Below are positions 1-7,822 of a stretch of DNA of 42,032 nucleotides, in pieces. The DNA is taken from positions 1 to 42,032 of the forward strand of contig JAFLBO010000042.1 of assembly GCA_017303475.1 (NCBI GenBank), read 5' to 3'. The notes beneath the pieces are model-generated. The model saw only the letters and a program-made list of their open reading frames with translations, had not been told where the DNA came from and ran no database searches. Made by a program: the position numbers and the translations under genes. The DNA is from Chitinophagales bacterium. GTDB taxonomy: Bacteria; Bacteroidota; Bacteroidia; Chitinophagales; Saprospiraceae. The first letter of the stretch is position 1. Each line of letters opens with the position of its first letter.

Positions 1-259
1 TAACCGCAGGCCGTCGTATTTAGCATCATCGTGCTGTACTGCCGGTTAAAAAGAAGGCGCTCCCTCCTTACGTCGGGACCATCCCCTTCGGTCGGGCTTG
101 CCTCGCAGACGGCGGGGCCCTGGGCAGGGGATTGGTTGGGAGCCAGGCCTCCTGATTTGTGGGTAATCGGGAGCCCTAAAGGACGGGGCAAGGTGCATTC
201 ATGAAAAATGAGTGCCCTTTCTAAATATTTAAAACAAAATTTCCACGGTCCACCGTCCC
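1..259. other. Window start, no gene seen
   Basis: No coding region is supported here. The only structure I see is a 9-bp hairpin (149-157 with 165-173, one G.T pair, 7-nt loop). The downstream end of the leftward operon also falls here: a small palindrome ACGGT-CC-ACCGT at 245-256, followed on the minus strand by T-rich sequence, could be a weak terminator. Confidence 0.4.
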
Positions 260-1240
260 TCAAACGCTCTGCAGCCAACGCGCAGTTCTTTCCAGTCCGG
301 TGTCAAGGGAGGTGGTCTGATAGCCCAGCTCTTCAATTGCCTTCTGATGCGATAACATCCAGTGGACTTCAAAACGGTCTATCCATTCCGGGGTAATAGC
401 CGGAGGGATACCGAACCAGTCGGCCCGCAATTGCATTATGCGAGCGCTGAATTGCATGACAGCGATGGGCATAGACATCGTGAAGAATTGTTTGCCTCCA
501 GCCTTGGCTACGGCGTCAAAAAAGGCTTTATAAGAGGTGTTTATTCCTCCCAGAATGTAGTTTTCGCCACTTCTGCCCTTTTCCATAGCCAATATGTGTC
601 CGTTCACCACATCATCTATGTACACATAGTTGCCCAAACCGCTGCCATCGCCCGGCAGGAATCTGAACCGGCCCTTGAGGTACAACTGGATCATTTTATT
701 GACGGCATTAATGGTGGAAGGATCTCCCGGCCCGTATACTCTGGATGGGTTTACGATCACAATATCCTGTCCTTCAGCGGCGCGTTTTCGGACCAGGTTT
801 TCTGCGGCAATTTTAGATCGGTCGTATTCCGTGTACACACGCGCCCAGGGAGTGCTGTCTTCTGCCACAGGCTGGAAATTTTGGCAAGGACCAAAAACAC
901 CCGCCGTTGATGTGAATACCACCCTGCGTACGTTATTTTTGGCTGCAGCCTGAAACACGTTTTCTGCACCTTCTACATTAATCTGATAAAAGGTAGAGCG
1001 GTCTTTGGCCCAGGGGCGCGCGTAGGCGGCCACATGGTACACCTCTTCCACGCCGCGCATAGCCTCGTTCAGTACCTGTATCGTATGCAAGTCGCCTTTA
1101 ATCCATTGAATACCGTTGGGCTGATTAGCCGCAGGCAGGTTCCGTACCAGTGCCAAAACCTGGTTGCCTGCCGCCTGTAACCGTTCTGCCAATACACCGC
1201 CAATATATCCGGATGCGCCGGTAATCAGTATTTTTTTCAT
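260..1240 (-). CDS. NAD(P)-dependent epimerase/dehydratase (extended SDR), operon gene 3
   Basis: A 326-residue extended short-chain dehydrogenase/reductase. The N-terminal Rossmann glycine motif GASGYIGG is at residues 8-15 and the catalytic YxxxK is Y139-D-R-S-K143; the preceding STAG stretch would supply the catalytic Ser/Thr. Length fits the dihydroflavonol reductase/3-beta-HSD-like or sugar epimerase group, which act on a hydroxyl or keto group of a small molecule using NAD(P). The substrate cannot be read from sequence. It is the last gene of a tight leftward operon (9 nt after the CPBP gene) whose first gene is a similar enzyme, so the two probably act in one pathway or arose by duplication. 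Confidence 0.9.
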   Translation of the reverse strand: MKKILITGASGYIGGVLAERLQAAGNQVLALVRNLPAANQPNGIQWIKGDLHTIQVLNEAMRGVEEVYHVAAYARPWAKDRSTFYQINVEGAENVFQAAAKNNVRRVVFTSTAGVFGPCQNFQPVAEDSTPWARVYTEYDRSKIAAENLVRKRAAEGQDIVIVNPSRVYGPGDPSTINAVNKMIQLYLKGRFRFLPGDGSGLGNYVYIDDVVNGHILAMEKGRSGENYILGGINTSYKAFFDAVAKAGGKQFFTMSMPIAVMQFSARIMQLRADWFGIPPAITPEWIDRFEVHWMLSHQKAIEELGYQTTSLDTGLERTARWLQSV

Positions 1241-1249
1241 GAATTCAGG

Positions 1250-1969
1250 CTATTTTACCAGTTTGATGTCGGGGTGGTATTTGAGGGAAAACCACTCGTT
1301 AGCCAGCGATAGCACCCAATGCACGATCAGGGCAATCCAAATGGTTTGACTTTGAAGGGTTAGTACACAAAGCAGCAAACCGAGCGGAATGGCTCCAATA
1401 CCTTCCTTGGCATTTTTTGGCACGTGTACCAGGGCGTAAATAGAGGTGTTAATGATGATGGCCGGCCATACCCCAAATGCCCTCACACAGGAAAATAACA
1501 GGAAACCACGAAACATGAGTTCATAAGCCACCAGATAGCCCATCCACGAAAGAGCACTCCAAATCAGCAGTTTCCGAGTCCACCCGGCCTGGCGAATTTC
1601 CGGATACTGCGCCAGGTTGTCGGTTGCCCGGGTAGACCGAAATGTCATAGGAATGATGATGGCTGAAAGGCCCAGAATCCAGTACAGAGAAACGGCATCT
1701 TGGCTGGGTTTTACCCCGTAATCTGACCAGGAAAATCCCATGCTAAACAATACTAGTCCTGGAATCAATCCAAATGTAACCATTCCCACGATGCGTTTGA
1801 TGAAAACATGTCGCGCTTGCCCTCTTTCCGGGCCATGGGCCTGAATCTGTTGCTTCAACAATGCATCGGATTTGCCGGTGAACCAGAAAATGATAAACCC
1901 GATGGTGACCAGAATTATGGTCATGTTGGCTTCTGCGGAGGCTCCGGGCCAGGCGAAGGAATATTCCAT
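1250..1969 (-). CDS. CPBP-family intramembrane metalloprotease
   Basis: A 239-residue multi-pass membrane protein of the CPBP (CAAX protease/bacteriocin-processing, Abi) family. Motif 1 is seen as E150-L-M-F-R154-G; usually two adjacent glutamates are present, here the first is Tyr. Motif 2 His is H182 in YALVHV, and a third His lies at H217 (HWVLSLAN). In this family these residues coordinate a catalytic metal inside the membrane. Hydrophobic segments lie near residues 15-31, 62-78, 96-110, 136-160, 167-182 and 195-222. It starts 4 nt after the upstream epimerase stop, so all three genes are probably co-transcribed. The substrate is unknown; the single Glu in motif 1 is mildly atypical. Confidence 0.8.
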   Translation of the reverse strand: MEYSFAWPGASAEANMTIILVTIGFIIFWFTGKSDALLKQQIQAHGPERGQARHVFIKRIVGMVTFGLIPGLVLFSMGFSWSDYGVKPSQDAVSLYWILGLSAIIIPMTFRSTRATDNLAQYPEIRQAGWTRKLLIWSALSWMGYLVAYELMFRGFLLFSCVRAFGVWPAIIINTSIYALVHVPKNAKEGIGAIPLGLLLCVLTLQSQTIWIALIVHWVLSLANEWFSLKYHPDIKLVK

Positions 1970-1973
1970 GCGT

Positions 1974-2957
1974 TTAGCAGTAGTGATTGGTTTTTAACCA
2001 GTTAAAGGCGTTTTGAATAGCTGTTTCGAGGGGCGTTTGCGGCATTTTAAGCTCTTTCACAGCCTTTTGTGCGGTGTAATATTGATCGTCGCACGAAACC
2101 CGGGCAGTGGCGTGATTGAGGCCGGGTGTGCGATGCATTATTTTGCCCCATAAAGTGCCTAGGTAACCATAGATCAGAATCATAGGGTTGGGTACCCGAA
2201 TAGAAGGGGCTTTTACGCCCATGATTTGCGACATTTTTTCAAACAACTCCGGGTAGCTTAGATTGGCATTGCCGGCAATATAACACTCACCAATGCGGCC
2301 CATAGTTAGGGCGTTTACACAGGCTCTGGCCACGTCTTTGGCATACACAAAATTTTTGCCGCCATTAGTATAGCCTGGTAAAGAGCCGGCATACATGGCC
2401 ACTATCATTTTACCTGAACTGGGTTGGGAGTCATATTCCCCGAACATGAAAGTAGGGTTGATCAATACGGCGGGCAGCCCGCGTTCTTTAACCGCCTGGA
2501 GCACATAATTCTGGGCGGCATACTTGGAATCTATGTAATCCAGGTGGTAATGAAACCCGTCGAAATCATTGGTTTCACTGCCTGGCTGCGCTTTAGAGCC
2601 TGGCCGGAAAGCGCTGGCTGAGCTGACATAAACCATGCGTTTGAGCTGACAATCCAGAGCTGCCTCCACCACGTTGCTTGTGCCTGTGAGATTGATTTCC
2701 CAGATGTCTTTGGCACGTGTGGGCCAAACCTTGGTACTGGCTGCGGCATGAATCACCATATCGCAGCTGGCCATTGCATTTTTCAAGTCGTCCAATTGGC
2801 AGATATTGCCGTATACACGTTCAATAGGCAGCCCTTCCAGGGTTTTAGACGGACTCCCGGGTAGTGTGAGCGCACATACATCATATCCGTCTGCCAATAG
2901 TTCTCTGACGATATGGCTGCCCAGAAGACCATCTGAACCGGTGACAAGGATTTTCAT
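1974..2957 (-). CDS. NAD(P)-dependent epimerase/dehydratase (extended SDR), operon gene 1
   Basis: A 327-residue extended SDR. The Rossmann motif G7-S-D-G10-L-L-G13 opens the protein and the catalytic motif is Y141-I-D-S-K145 preceded by VSSASAF. It resembles the 3-beta-HSD/dihydroflavonol reductase-like branch and is homologous in layout to the gene at 260-1240, but the two are clearly diverged. It is the first gene of the epimerase-CPBP-epimerase operon. A possible poor promoter (TTTATTTG) lies about 30 nt upstream. Substrate unknown. Confidence 0.9.
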   Translation of the reverse strand: MKILVTGSDGLLGSHIVRELLADGYDVCALTLPGSPSKTLEGLPIERVYGNICQLDDLKNAMASCDMVIHAAASTKVWPTRAKDIWEINLTGTSNVVEAALDCQLKRMVYVSSASAFRPGSKAQPGSETNDFDGFHYHLDYIDSKYAAQNYVLQAVKERGLPAVLINPTFMFGEYDSQPSSGKMIVAMYAGSLPGYTNGGKNFVYAKDVARACVNALTMGRIGECYIAGNANLSYPELFEKMSQIMGVKAPSIRVPNPMILIYGYLGTLWGKIMHRTPGLNHATARVSCDDQYYTAQKAVKELKMPQTPLETAIQNAFNWLKTNHYC

Positions 2958-3070
2958 AACATAGGTGGTTGTATCACAAGTTCAAATAAAGGGGGAATCA
3001 GGGTGTTTTAAGGTGATTTGTGGCGTGTATGGGCATGATATTGCTCAGGCGGGTAAAGATACAGGCTCTG

Positions 3071-3110
3071 AACAAAAAAGAGAGCCATCGCTGCAGATGC
3101 AGGATGGCTC
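3071..3110 (-). terminator. Rho-independent terminator after tsf
   Basis: GAGCCATC (3082-3089) pairs perfectly with GATGGCTC (3103-3110). The inside also pairs (CTGC/GCAG) with one bulged G. On the minus strand the stem is followed at once by TCTTTTTTGTT. It lies 39 nt after the tsf stop codon and ends the rplM-rpsI-rpsB-tsf transcription unit. Confidence 0.88.
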
Positions 3111-3148
3111 CCATATAATGTGTTTGTGCAAAGTGTTCAGGAGAAAAC

Positions 3149-3979
3149 TTACAGCGCGATGTGCTTGAAGCCGGTAACCGTCAGATCCTTGTTCAGGGAA
3201 CGAAGGTATTGATCTACCGTTTGATCGTTGTTTTTAACGAACTTCTGGCTGAGCAGGGTGCTTTCCTGGAAGAATTTGTTCAGGCGACCCTGAGCAATTT
3301 TTTCCAGCATTTCCTCTGCTTTACCTTCGTTACGCGCCAGTTCTTTACCGATTTCGATTTCTTTTTCGATAATTTTCGGATCCACGTCGTCGCGGCTAAC
3401 AGAAACAGGGTTCATAGCGGCGATTTGCATAGCAACGTCGCGGCCAGCCTGTTCGAAGTCGCTACCAGCCTGGCTGAGTGCTACTGCAACAGAGCGTTTG
3501 TTGTTAGAGTGGTTGTAGGTCAGGATTTGCGCGCCGGAGATTGGCTCGTAACGGCTGATTTCTACTTTTTCACCGATGATACCGGTTTGCTCGGCTACTT
3601 TGTCGCCGATGGTGCCGCTGGCATCGAAAGGCAGTGCGAGCAGTTCTTCCAGGGTAGCCGGGAAGTTTGCGAGGGCTACATCACCGATTTTATTGGTCAA
3701 TGCGATAAAGTTATCGTTACGCGCTACGAAGTCGGTTTCGCAGTTCAGGGCAAGCACGATAGCGCGGGTGCTGTCGGCATTGGTTTTGGCAACTACCACG
3801 CCTTCTTTAGCTTCGCGGTCTTCGCGTTTAGCGGCTTTGGCAATACCTTTTTTACGAAGCCAGTCTTGAGCAGCTTCGGTGTCGCCGTTGGATTCTTCCA
3901 GGGCTTTTTTGCAGTCCATCATACCTGCGCCGGTCAGTTCGCGCAGTTTGGCAATATCAGCAGCAGAAACTTTTGTCAT
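3149..3979 (-). CDS. tsf: Elongation factor Ts
   Basis: A 276-residue EF-Ts, the guanine nucleotide exchange factor that recycles EF-Tu-GDP during translation. The UBA-like N-terminal domain (KLRELTGAGMMDCKKAL, residues 11-27) and the EF-Tu-contacting TDFVARN motif (82-88) are intact. Length is normal for Bacteroidota. It follows rpsB on the same strand, as in most bacteria. The 130-bp gap to rpsB holds two hairpins, so tsf expression may be partly uncoupled from rpsB. Confidence 0.98.
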   Translation of the reverse strand: MTKVSAADIAKLRELTGAGMMDCKKALEESNGDTEAAQDWLRKKGIAKAAKREDREAKEGVVVAKTNADSTRAIVLALNCETDFVARNDNFIALTNKIGDVALANFPATLEELLALPFDASGTIGDKVAEQTGIIGEKVEISRYEPISGAQILTYNHSNNKRSVAVALSQAGSDFEQAGRDVAMQIAAMNPVSVSRDDVDPKIIEKEIEIGKELARNEGKAEEMLEKIAQGRLNKFFQESTLLSQKFVKNNDQTVDQYLRSLNKDLTVTGFKHIAL

Positions 3980-4012
3980 TGCTTATGGTAAAATTTAAAA
4001 AAATAAGAAGGT

Positions 4013-4028
4013 CTCGCGGTACCGCGAG
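4013..4028. other. Perfect 16-nt palindrome in the rpsB-tsf gap
   Basis: CTCGCGGTACCGCGAG is a perfect palindrome 34 nt upstream of the tsf start. In the transcript it would form a short GC-rich hairpin in the tsf leader. A TTACTTTG sequence just upstream of it on the minus strand is a weak candidate for a separate tsf promoter. Confidence 0.5.
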
Positions 4029-4060
4029 GGAGCAAAGTAAGGGAGGGCTGAGGGGATAAG

Positions 4061-4104
4061 GAACGGGCAGATTTAAACTTGAACAAGAATTAATCTGCCC
4101 GTTC
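4061..4104 (-). other. Stem-loop between rpsB and tsf
   Basis: GAACGGGCAGATT (4061-4073) pairs over 13 bp with AATCTGCCCGTTC (4092-4104), with a small inner CTTG/CAAG hairpin. It begins 5 nt after the rpsB stop. There is no T-run on the minus side, so it looks more like an mRNA-stability or processing hairpin than a full terminator. Confidence 0.6.
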
Positions 4105-4109
4105 GGATC

Positions 4110-4835
4110 TTATGCGTCAGCGCCTTCTTTTTCATCACCTTTAGCGGCTTTGCGTTCTTCCAGACCTTCGCGGATAGCGTTGGTGAGGTAGTTGGTGATG
4201 AAAGCGATAGACTTGGATGCGTCGTCGTTGCTAGGGATAGCGAAATCCACCAGGGTTGGGTCGGAGTTGGTATCAACCATACCGAATGTTTTCACATTCA
4301 GTTTTTTCGCTTCGGCCAATGCCAGGTGTTCGTGGTGGATGTCCACGATGAACACAGCGGAAGGAAGGCGGTTGAGTTGTTCGATACCACCGAAGTGTTT
4401 GCTCATTTTAGTGTGTTCGCGGCCGAACATGAGGCGTTCTTTCTTGGTAATGCTGGTCAACGTGGTGTCGGCCAAAACGCGCTCGATGTGTTGCATTTTC
4501 TTCACCGATTTGCGGATGGTGGCGAAGTTGGTCATCATACCACCCAACCAGCGCTCGGTTACGAAAGGCATGCCTACGCTTTCAGCAGCTTTTTGCACGA
4601 TTTCGCGCGCCTGCTTTTTGGTAGCCACGAACATGATTTTTTTGCCGCTTTTAGCCATAGCTTTCATGGCAAGCGCAGCGCGCTCCAGCATATCGGCTGT
4701 GCGGTTGAGGTCGATGATGTGAACCCCTTTGTGCTCCATGAAGATGTATGGAGTCATCTTAGGGTTCCATTTTTTGCGCAGGTGACCGAAGTGGCAGCCT
4801 GCGTCGAGGAGTTCCTTGTATGTTGGCTTCTGCAT
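4110..4835 (-). CDS. rpsB: 30S ribosomal protein S2
   Basis: A 241-residue ribosomal protein S2. The diagnostic opening (KELLDAGCHFGHLRKKWNP), the HIIDLNRT stretch and the RWLGGMMTNF motif are all present, as is the conserved IVDTNSDP-type segment (GMVDTNSDPTLVDFAIPSND). The acidic/basic tail (residues 228-241) is variable in the family. It lies between rpsI and tsf in the ribosomal operon; the start ATG is 46 nt after the rpsI stop. Confidence 0.98.
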   Translation of the reverse strand: MQKPTYKELLDAGCHFGHLRKKWNPKMTPYIFMEHKGVHIIDLNRTADMLERAALAMKAMAKSGKKIMFVATKKQAREIVQKAAESVGMPFVTERWLGGMMTNFATIRKSVKKMQHIERVLADTTLTSITKKERLMFGREHTKMSKHFGGIEQLNRLPSAVFIVDIHHEHLALAEAKKLNVKTFGMVDTNSDPTLVDFAIPSNDDASKSIAFITNYLTNAIREGLEERKAAKGDEKEGADA

Positions 4836-4881
4836 GAGAAGGTGAGTTTTAATGTTGAAGAAGTAAATTCGGTACCAAACA

Positions 4882-5268
4882 TTAACGCTTGGAGAACTGG
4901 AAGTTCTTGCGCGCTTTTGGCTTACCGTATTTCTTACGTTCTACGGCACGGCTGTCGCGCGTGAGGAATTTCCGGGCCTTCAACGGCGAACGGAACTCTT
5001 CGTTAAGCTTTACCAGAGCACGGCTCAGACCCATGCGAACGGCTTCAGACTGGCCTTTGTAGCCACCTCCGCGTACGTTAACTTTGAGGTCGTAAGCATT
5101 TTCAATACCCACCACAGCAAACGGATCAGTTACGTTGTGCTGTACGTGAATTTGTGGGAAGTATTCGCGGTAATCTTTGCCGTTTACCGTGATTTTGCCT
5201 TCTCCTTTCATCAAATAAACGCGGGCAACGGCGGTTTTACGACGACCCACTGCATTTATCATTTCCAT
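4882..5268 (-). CDS. rpsI: 30S ribosomal protein S9
   Basis: A 128-residue S9 protein: GRRKTAVARVYL near the N-terminus, the GGGYKGQSEAVRMGLSRAL core, and the basic C-terminal tail ending in KR that reaches the ribosomal P site. The reading frame stays open 35 codons further upstream (to 5373), but that extension is low-complexity, His/Lys/Phe-rich, and encoded by a short tandem repeat. The start MEMINAVGRRKT at 5268 (or ATG at 5262) matches the family. It follows rplM by 140 bp, the universal L13-S9 pairing. Confidence 0.97.
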   Translation of the reverse strand: MEMINAVGRRKTAVARVYLMKGEGKITVNGKDYREYFPQIHVQHNVTDPFAVVGIENAYDLKVNVRGGGYKGQSEAVRMGLSRALVKLNEEFRSPLKARKFLTRDSRAVERKKYGKPKARKNFQFSKR

Positions 5269-5301
5269 ATCAAGAATGTGAGAATGTAAGGTGGAATAAG
5301 T

Positions 5302-5348
5302 GATGTGTTTGATGGGTTGGATGTGTTTGAAGTGTTTGAAGTGTTGAA
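5302..5348. repeat. Short-period tandem repeat upstream of rpsI
   Basis: Degenerate 9-10 nt units of the type GTGTTTGAA repeat between rplM and rpsI. Read on the coding strand they are TTCAAACAC-type units in the rpsI leader. A related motif recurs in the alaS leader (18461-18488). Confidence 0.6.
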
Positions 5349-5408
5349 ATTGCCTTCTTTGATGAAACCTCAATCACGAACATTTTTACCCATTGAAAAC
5401 ACAAAAAC

Positions 5409-5855
5409 TCATTTAAAAGTGATGGGTTCTGGTTTCTGTGCGGCGTGTGGGTGCTCGGCGCCTACATACACGAACAGTTTTTTGTACATTGCACGACCCA
5501 GTTTGGTTTTAGGCAACATTCCCTTGATGGCGCGCTCAATGATGCGCTCAGGGAATTTTTCCAACATTTCGCTGGCCGTAAGCACTTTCAAACCACCTGG
5601 GTGGTGTGAGTGGTGCTTGTATTCTTTCAGATCCCATTTTTTGCCTGTGAAGCGCACCTTTTCGGCGTTGATCACAATGACATAGTCACCCGTGTCGGCA
5701 TGTGGGGTGTAAGACGGTTTGTTCTTGCCACGCAGAATGGAAGCGATCTCTGCACACATACGACCCGTAGTTTGGTTCGTAGCGTCCACGATGTACCACT
5801 TGTGCTCCGCATTTTCTTTGCTGACGGAGACCGTCCGATAGCTCAGTGTATCCAT
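5409..5855 (-). CDS. rplM: 50S ribosomal protein L13
   Basis: A 148-residue L13, an early-assembly protein that binds 23S rRNA. Recognised by WYIVDATNQTTGRMCAEIASILRGK, the DYVIVINAEKVRFTGKK segment, and the RAIKGMLPKTKLGRAMYKKLFVY signature near the C-terminus. First gene of the leftward rplM-rpsI-rpsB-tsf operon. A consensus Bacteroidota promoter lies about 90 bp upstream, leaving a leader of roughly 80 nt. Confidence 0.98.
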   Translation of the reverse strand: MDTLSYRTVSVSKENAEHKWYIVDATNQTTGRMCAEIASILRGKNKPSYTPHADTGDYVIVINAEKVRFTGKKWDLKEYKHHSHHPGGLKVLTASEMLEKFPERIIERAIKGMLPKTKLGRAMYKKLFVYVGAEHPHAAQKPEPITFK

Positions 5856-5941
5856 TTTTTTAAATAATTTGAAACGTTTGCATGAGCCATGGGAATGAAG
5901 TCAACGGGTCATTTTTCCTCCACCCTGCTCAAAAGAGGCCG

Positions 5942-5972
5942 CAAAAGTAAGGCGACTCCAGCCGCCGTGCAA
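5942..5972 (-). promoter_or_regulatory. Bacteroidota-type promoter of the rplM operon
   Basis: On the minus strand, TTG (5970-5972), a 20-nt spacer, then TACTTTTG (5942-5949). This matches the established Bacteroidota -33/-7 consensus (TTTG, 19-20 nt, TAnnTTTG) and faces rplM. Confidence 0.7.
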
Positions 5973-6233
5973 GGAATCGGCAAAAGTTTTTTGCCTTCGC
6001 CTGCATAACTTGTTGATTATCAGCTAAATTTTTGCACAAATATTTTTTATTGATTGCAGCTTGAAACCTGTTTTTGCGTGATAATCAACGTTTTGTGCAC
6101 ATCGTATGCCATTCTTGGCCGTCAACTAAAAATAATGCTCCGGGAGAATATGCTCCGAAACAAAACACCTACCGAGTGGTTCTTTATATCTTTAGGCCTT
6201 GAATCGACAAACGCCGGGCCCAACATCATTGAA
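5973..6233. other. Divergent intergenic region, rplM to adaptor gene
   Basis: With the rplM leader this makes 378 bp without a gene. It holds the rplM promoter, an 11-bp inverted repeat (GTTGATTATCA near 6010, TGATAATCAAC near 6079), and a copy of TTGCACAAA after the first arm with TTTTGTGCA after the second. A weak promoter candidate for the rightward gene is TATCTTTA at 6187-6194. The plus frame stays open through much of the region, but I see no family signature in it. Confidence 0.4.
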
Positions 6234-7283
6234 ATGAGAGATTTTCTTCCCATCCCCCTGTCTATTTTACTACTTTTTTCCTGTGGCAAAAACGAACAGC
6301 AGCCTGGTGCAGGCGGAGCTCCGGCGCCTGGAAAAGCAGCACTCACCGTTAATGCCGTAGAAGGTTTTGTGGTAAAAACTTCTGCCCTGACGGAAAAAGT
6401 TACTGCCAGCGGAAACCTTGTTCCCGCCGAAGAAACCGAACTCCACCCGGAAGCCTCCGGCAGAGTAATCAGCCTGAACCTCCCAGAAGGTAAGGCTGTA
6501 CGCAAAGGCGATCTCCTGCTGAAGATTTTTGATGAAGACCTGAGAACCCAGCTTCGCAAACTCGAAACCCAGCTGAAACAGGCAGAAATTACCGAACAAC
6601 GCCTCAGCGAACTACTCAAGGTGAAAGGAGTTAGTCAGCAGGAATACGACCTGGCTGTGCTGCAAACCCAAACCATACGGGCAGATATGGAGTTGTTGCG
6701 CGTGAACCAGGCTAAAACCGAATTGCGAGCGCCTTATGACGGAGTGCTGGGCCTGCGCAGAATTAGTCCGGGCGCCTATGTTACGCCGGCCACGGCCATT
6801 ACAACCCTGCGCTCAGCATCTGCTCTGAAACTGGATTTTGCCGTGCCGGAAAAATACAGTCAGCAGTTGCGCATTGGGCAATCGCTCGATTTTACCGTGG
6901 AAGGCAGCGCCACGCCGCATCGGGCAACCGTTCAGGCTACCGAGCAACGCATCAACGAAGGCTCGCGCGATCTCCAGGTGCGCGCCGTGGTAGCCGATAG
7001 CCGAGGATTGCTTCCCGGCGCTTTTGCAGAAGTGAGCCTGGCCTTGGGTAACAAACCTCAGGCAATAATGGTGCCCAATCAGGCTATTATTCCACAAGCA
7101 AGAGATAAAAAAGTGATTCTGGTTAAAGGTGGAAAGGCTAAATTTGTAACCGTAAAAACCGGAGTAAGACAGGCAGGTATGATCGAGCTCACAGATGGTG
7201 TGCAGCCAGGCGATACGATTTGCACTACCGGCATGCTGTTTCTGCGCCCGGATGCACAGGTTAACTTTTCCAAAATTGATTGA
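6234..7283 (+). CDS. RND efflux periplasmic adaptor lipoprotein (HlyD/MFP family)
   Basis: A 349-residue membrane-fusion protein. The start at 6234 gives a lipoprotein signal ending LLLFSC-G (Cys17 lipobox). An upstream-extended frame exists but is unsupported. Order: beta-barrel and lipoyl half-motif (GRVISLNLPEGKAVRKGDLLLKIFDE), alpha-helical hairpin (about residues 95-150), second lipoyl half (AKTELRAPYDGVLGLRRISPGAYV), then beta-barrel and membrane-proximal domains (VPNQAI.., GVQPGDTI). In the family it links an inner-membrane RND pump to a TolC-like channel. Oddly, no pump or TolC gene follows; the next gene is a small membrane protein whose ATG lies 2 nt after the stop, so this adaptor is separated from its pump. 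Confidence 0.9.
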   Translation: MRDFLPIPLSILLLFSCGKNEQQPGAGGAPAPGKAALTVNAVEGFVVKTSALTEKVTASGNLVPAEETELHPEASGRVISLNLPEGKAVRKGDLLLKIFDEDLRTQLRKLETQLKQAEITEQRLSELLKVKGVSQQEYDLAVLQTQTIRADMELLRVNQAKTELRAPYDGVLGLRRISPGAYVTPATAITTLRSASALKLDFAVPEKYSQQLRIGQSLDFTVEGSATPHRATVQATEQRINEGSRDLQVRAVVADSRGLLPGAFAEVSLALGNKPQAIMVPNQAIIPQARDKKVILVKGGKAKFVTVKTGVRQAGMIELTDGVQPGDTICTTGMLFLRPDAQVNFSKID

Positions 7284-7285
7284 TC

Positions 7286-7777
7286 ATGACTGATGCAATC
7301 CAGCGTTATTTCCTGGCGGAAAAAATTGGCGGCCAGGTGGCGGTGTCTATCGGCGTAGCAGCCTGCTCCGTGGGCGGCGGCGTGATGCTGAGTGCCGGCG
7401 CACCGTTTTATACCGGACTGGCCATACCACTTGTTGTAGTGGGAATCATTCAAATCATGGTTGGCGCTACCGTAGCCCGACGCTCCGATTTTCAGGCAAT
7501 GGATCTGGAAAAACTTCTGGACGAATCGCCTGCCGAATTCCGAAGTCTGGAAAGTCCGCGTATGGCAGCCGTTTTGCGCAATTTTATCCGACTCAAATGG
7601 GGTGAAGTGGCTTTCATCACGGTTGGACTGGCGGTTATTCTGGTAAACGACAATCCTACGTTTCCCAAAGGTCTGGGGGCAGGATTGTTTGCCCAGGGGC
7701 TGATTTCTTTGGTGTTTGATTTTTTTGCTGAAAAACGCGCCAAAGTGTACGCCAATTTCATCAACAAAATCGCCTGA
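7286..7777 (+). CDS. Small multi-pass membrane protein, unknown function
   Basis: 163 residues from ATG 7286 (a TTG at 7280 in frame overlaps the previous stop). Hydrophobic segments near residues 17-38, 41-62, 107-123 and 129-148 suggest four membrane spans, with an Asp/Glu-rich cytoplasmic-looking loop between the second and third. No family recognised. It is translationally close to the adaptor gene and may be co-transcribed; a role in the efflux complex is only a guess. Confidence 0.7.
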   Translation: MTDAIQRYFLAEKIGGQVAVSIGVAACSVGGGVMLSAGAPFYTGLAIPLVVVGIIQIMVGATVARRSDFQAMDLEKLLDESPAEFRSLESPRMAAVLRNFIRLKWGEVAFITVGLAVILVNDNPTFPKGLGAGLFAQGLISLVFDFFAEKRAKVYANFINKIA

Positions 7778-7779
7778 TT

Positions 7780-7821
7780 CCATCGTCCACCGTCCACCGT
7801 CTACCGTCCACCGTCCACCGT
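7780..7821. repeat. Tandem heptamer CCACCGT x6
   Basis: Six 7-nt units (CCATCGT, CCACCGT, CCACCGT, CTACCGT, CCACCGT, CCACCGT) fill the gap between the stop of the membrane protein and the ATG of the DUF58 gene at 7823. The same motif occurs once near 250 at the end of the first operon. The array sits exactly where a ribosome-binding site would be. Confidence 0.9.
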
Positions 7822-7822
7822 C

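Noticed and set aside
3980..4109. A terminator between rpsB and tsf
   Set aside because: The 13-bp stem (4061-4104) and the 16-nt palindrome (4013-4028) lack an adjacent T-run on the minus strand, so I list them only as hairpins.
5268..5373. A 35-residue N-terminal extension of ribosomal protein S9
   Set aside because: It is encoded by a low-complexity tandem repeat and the family start MEMINA lies at 5268.
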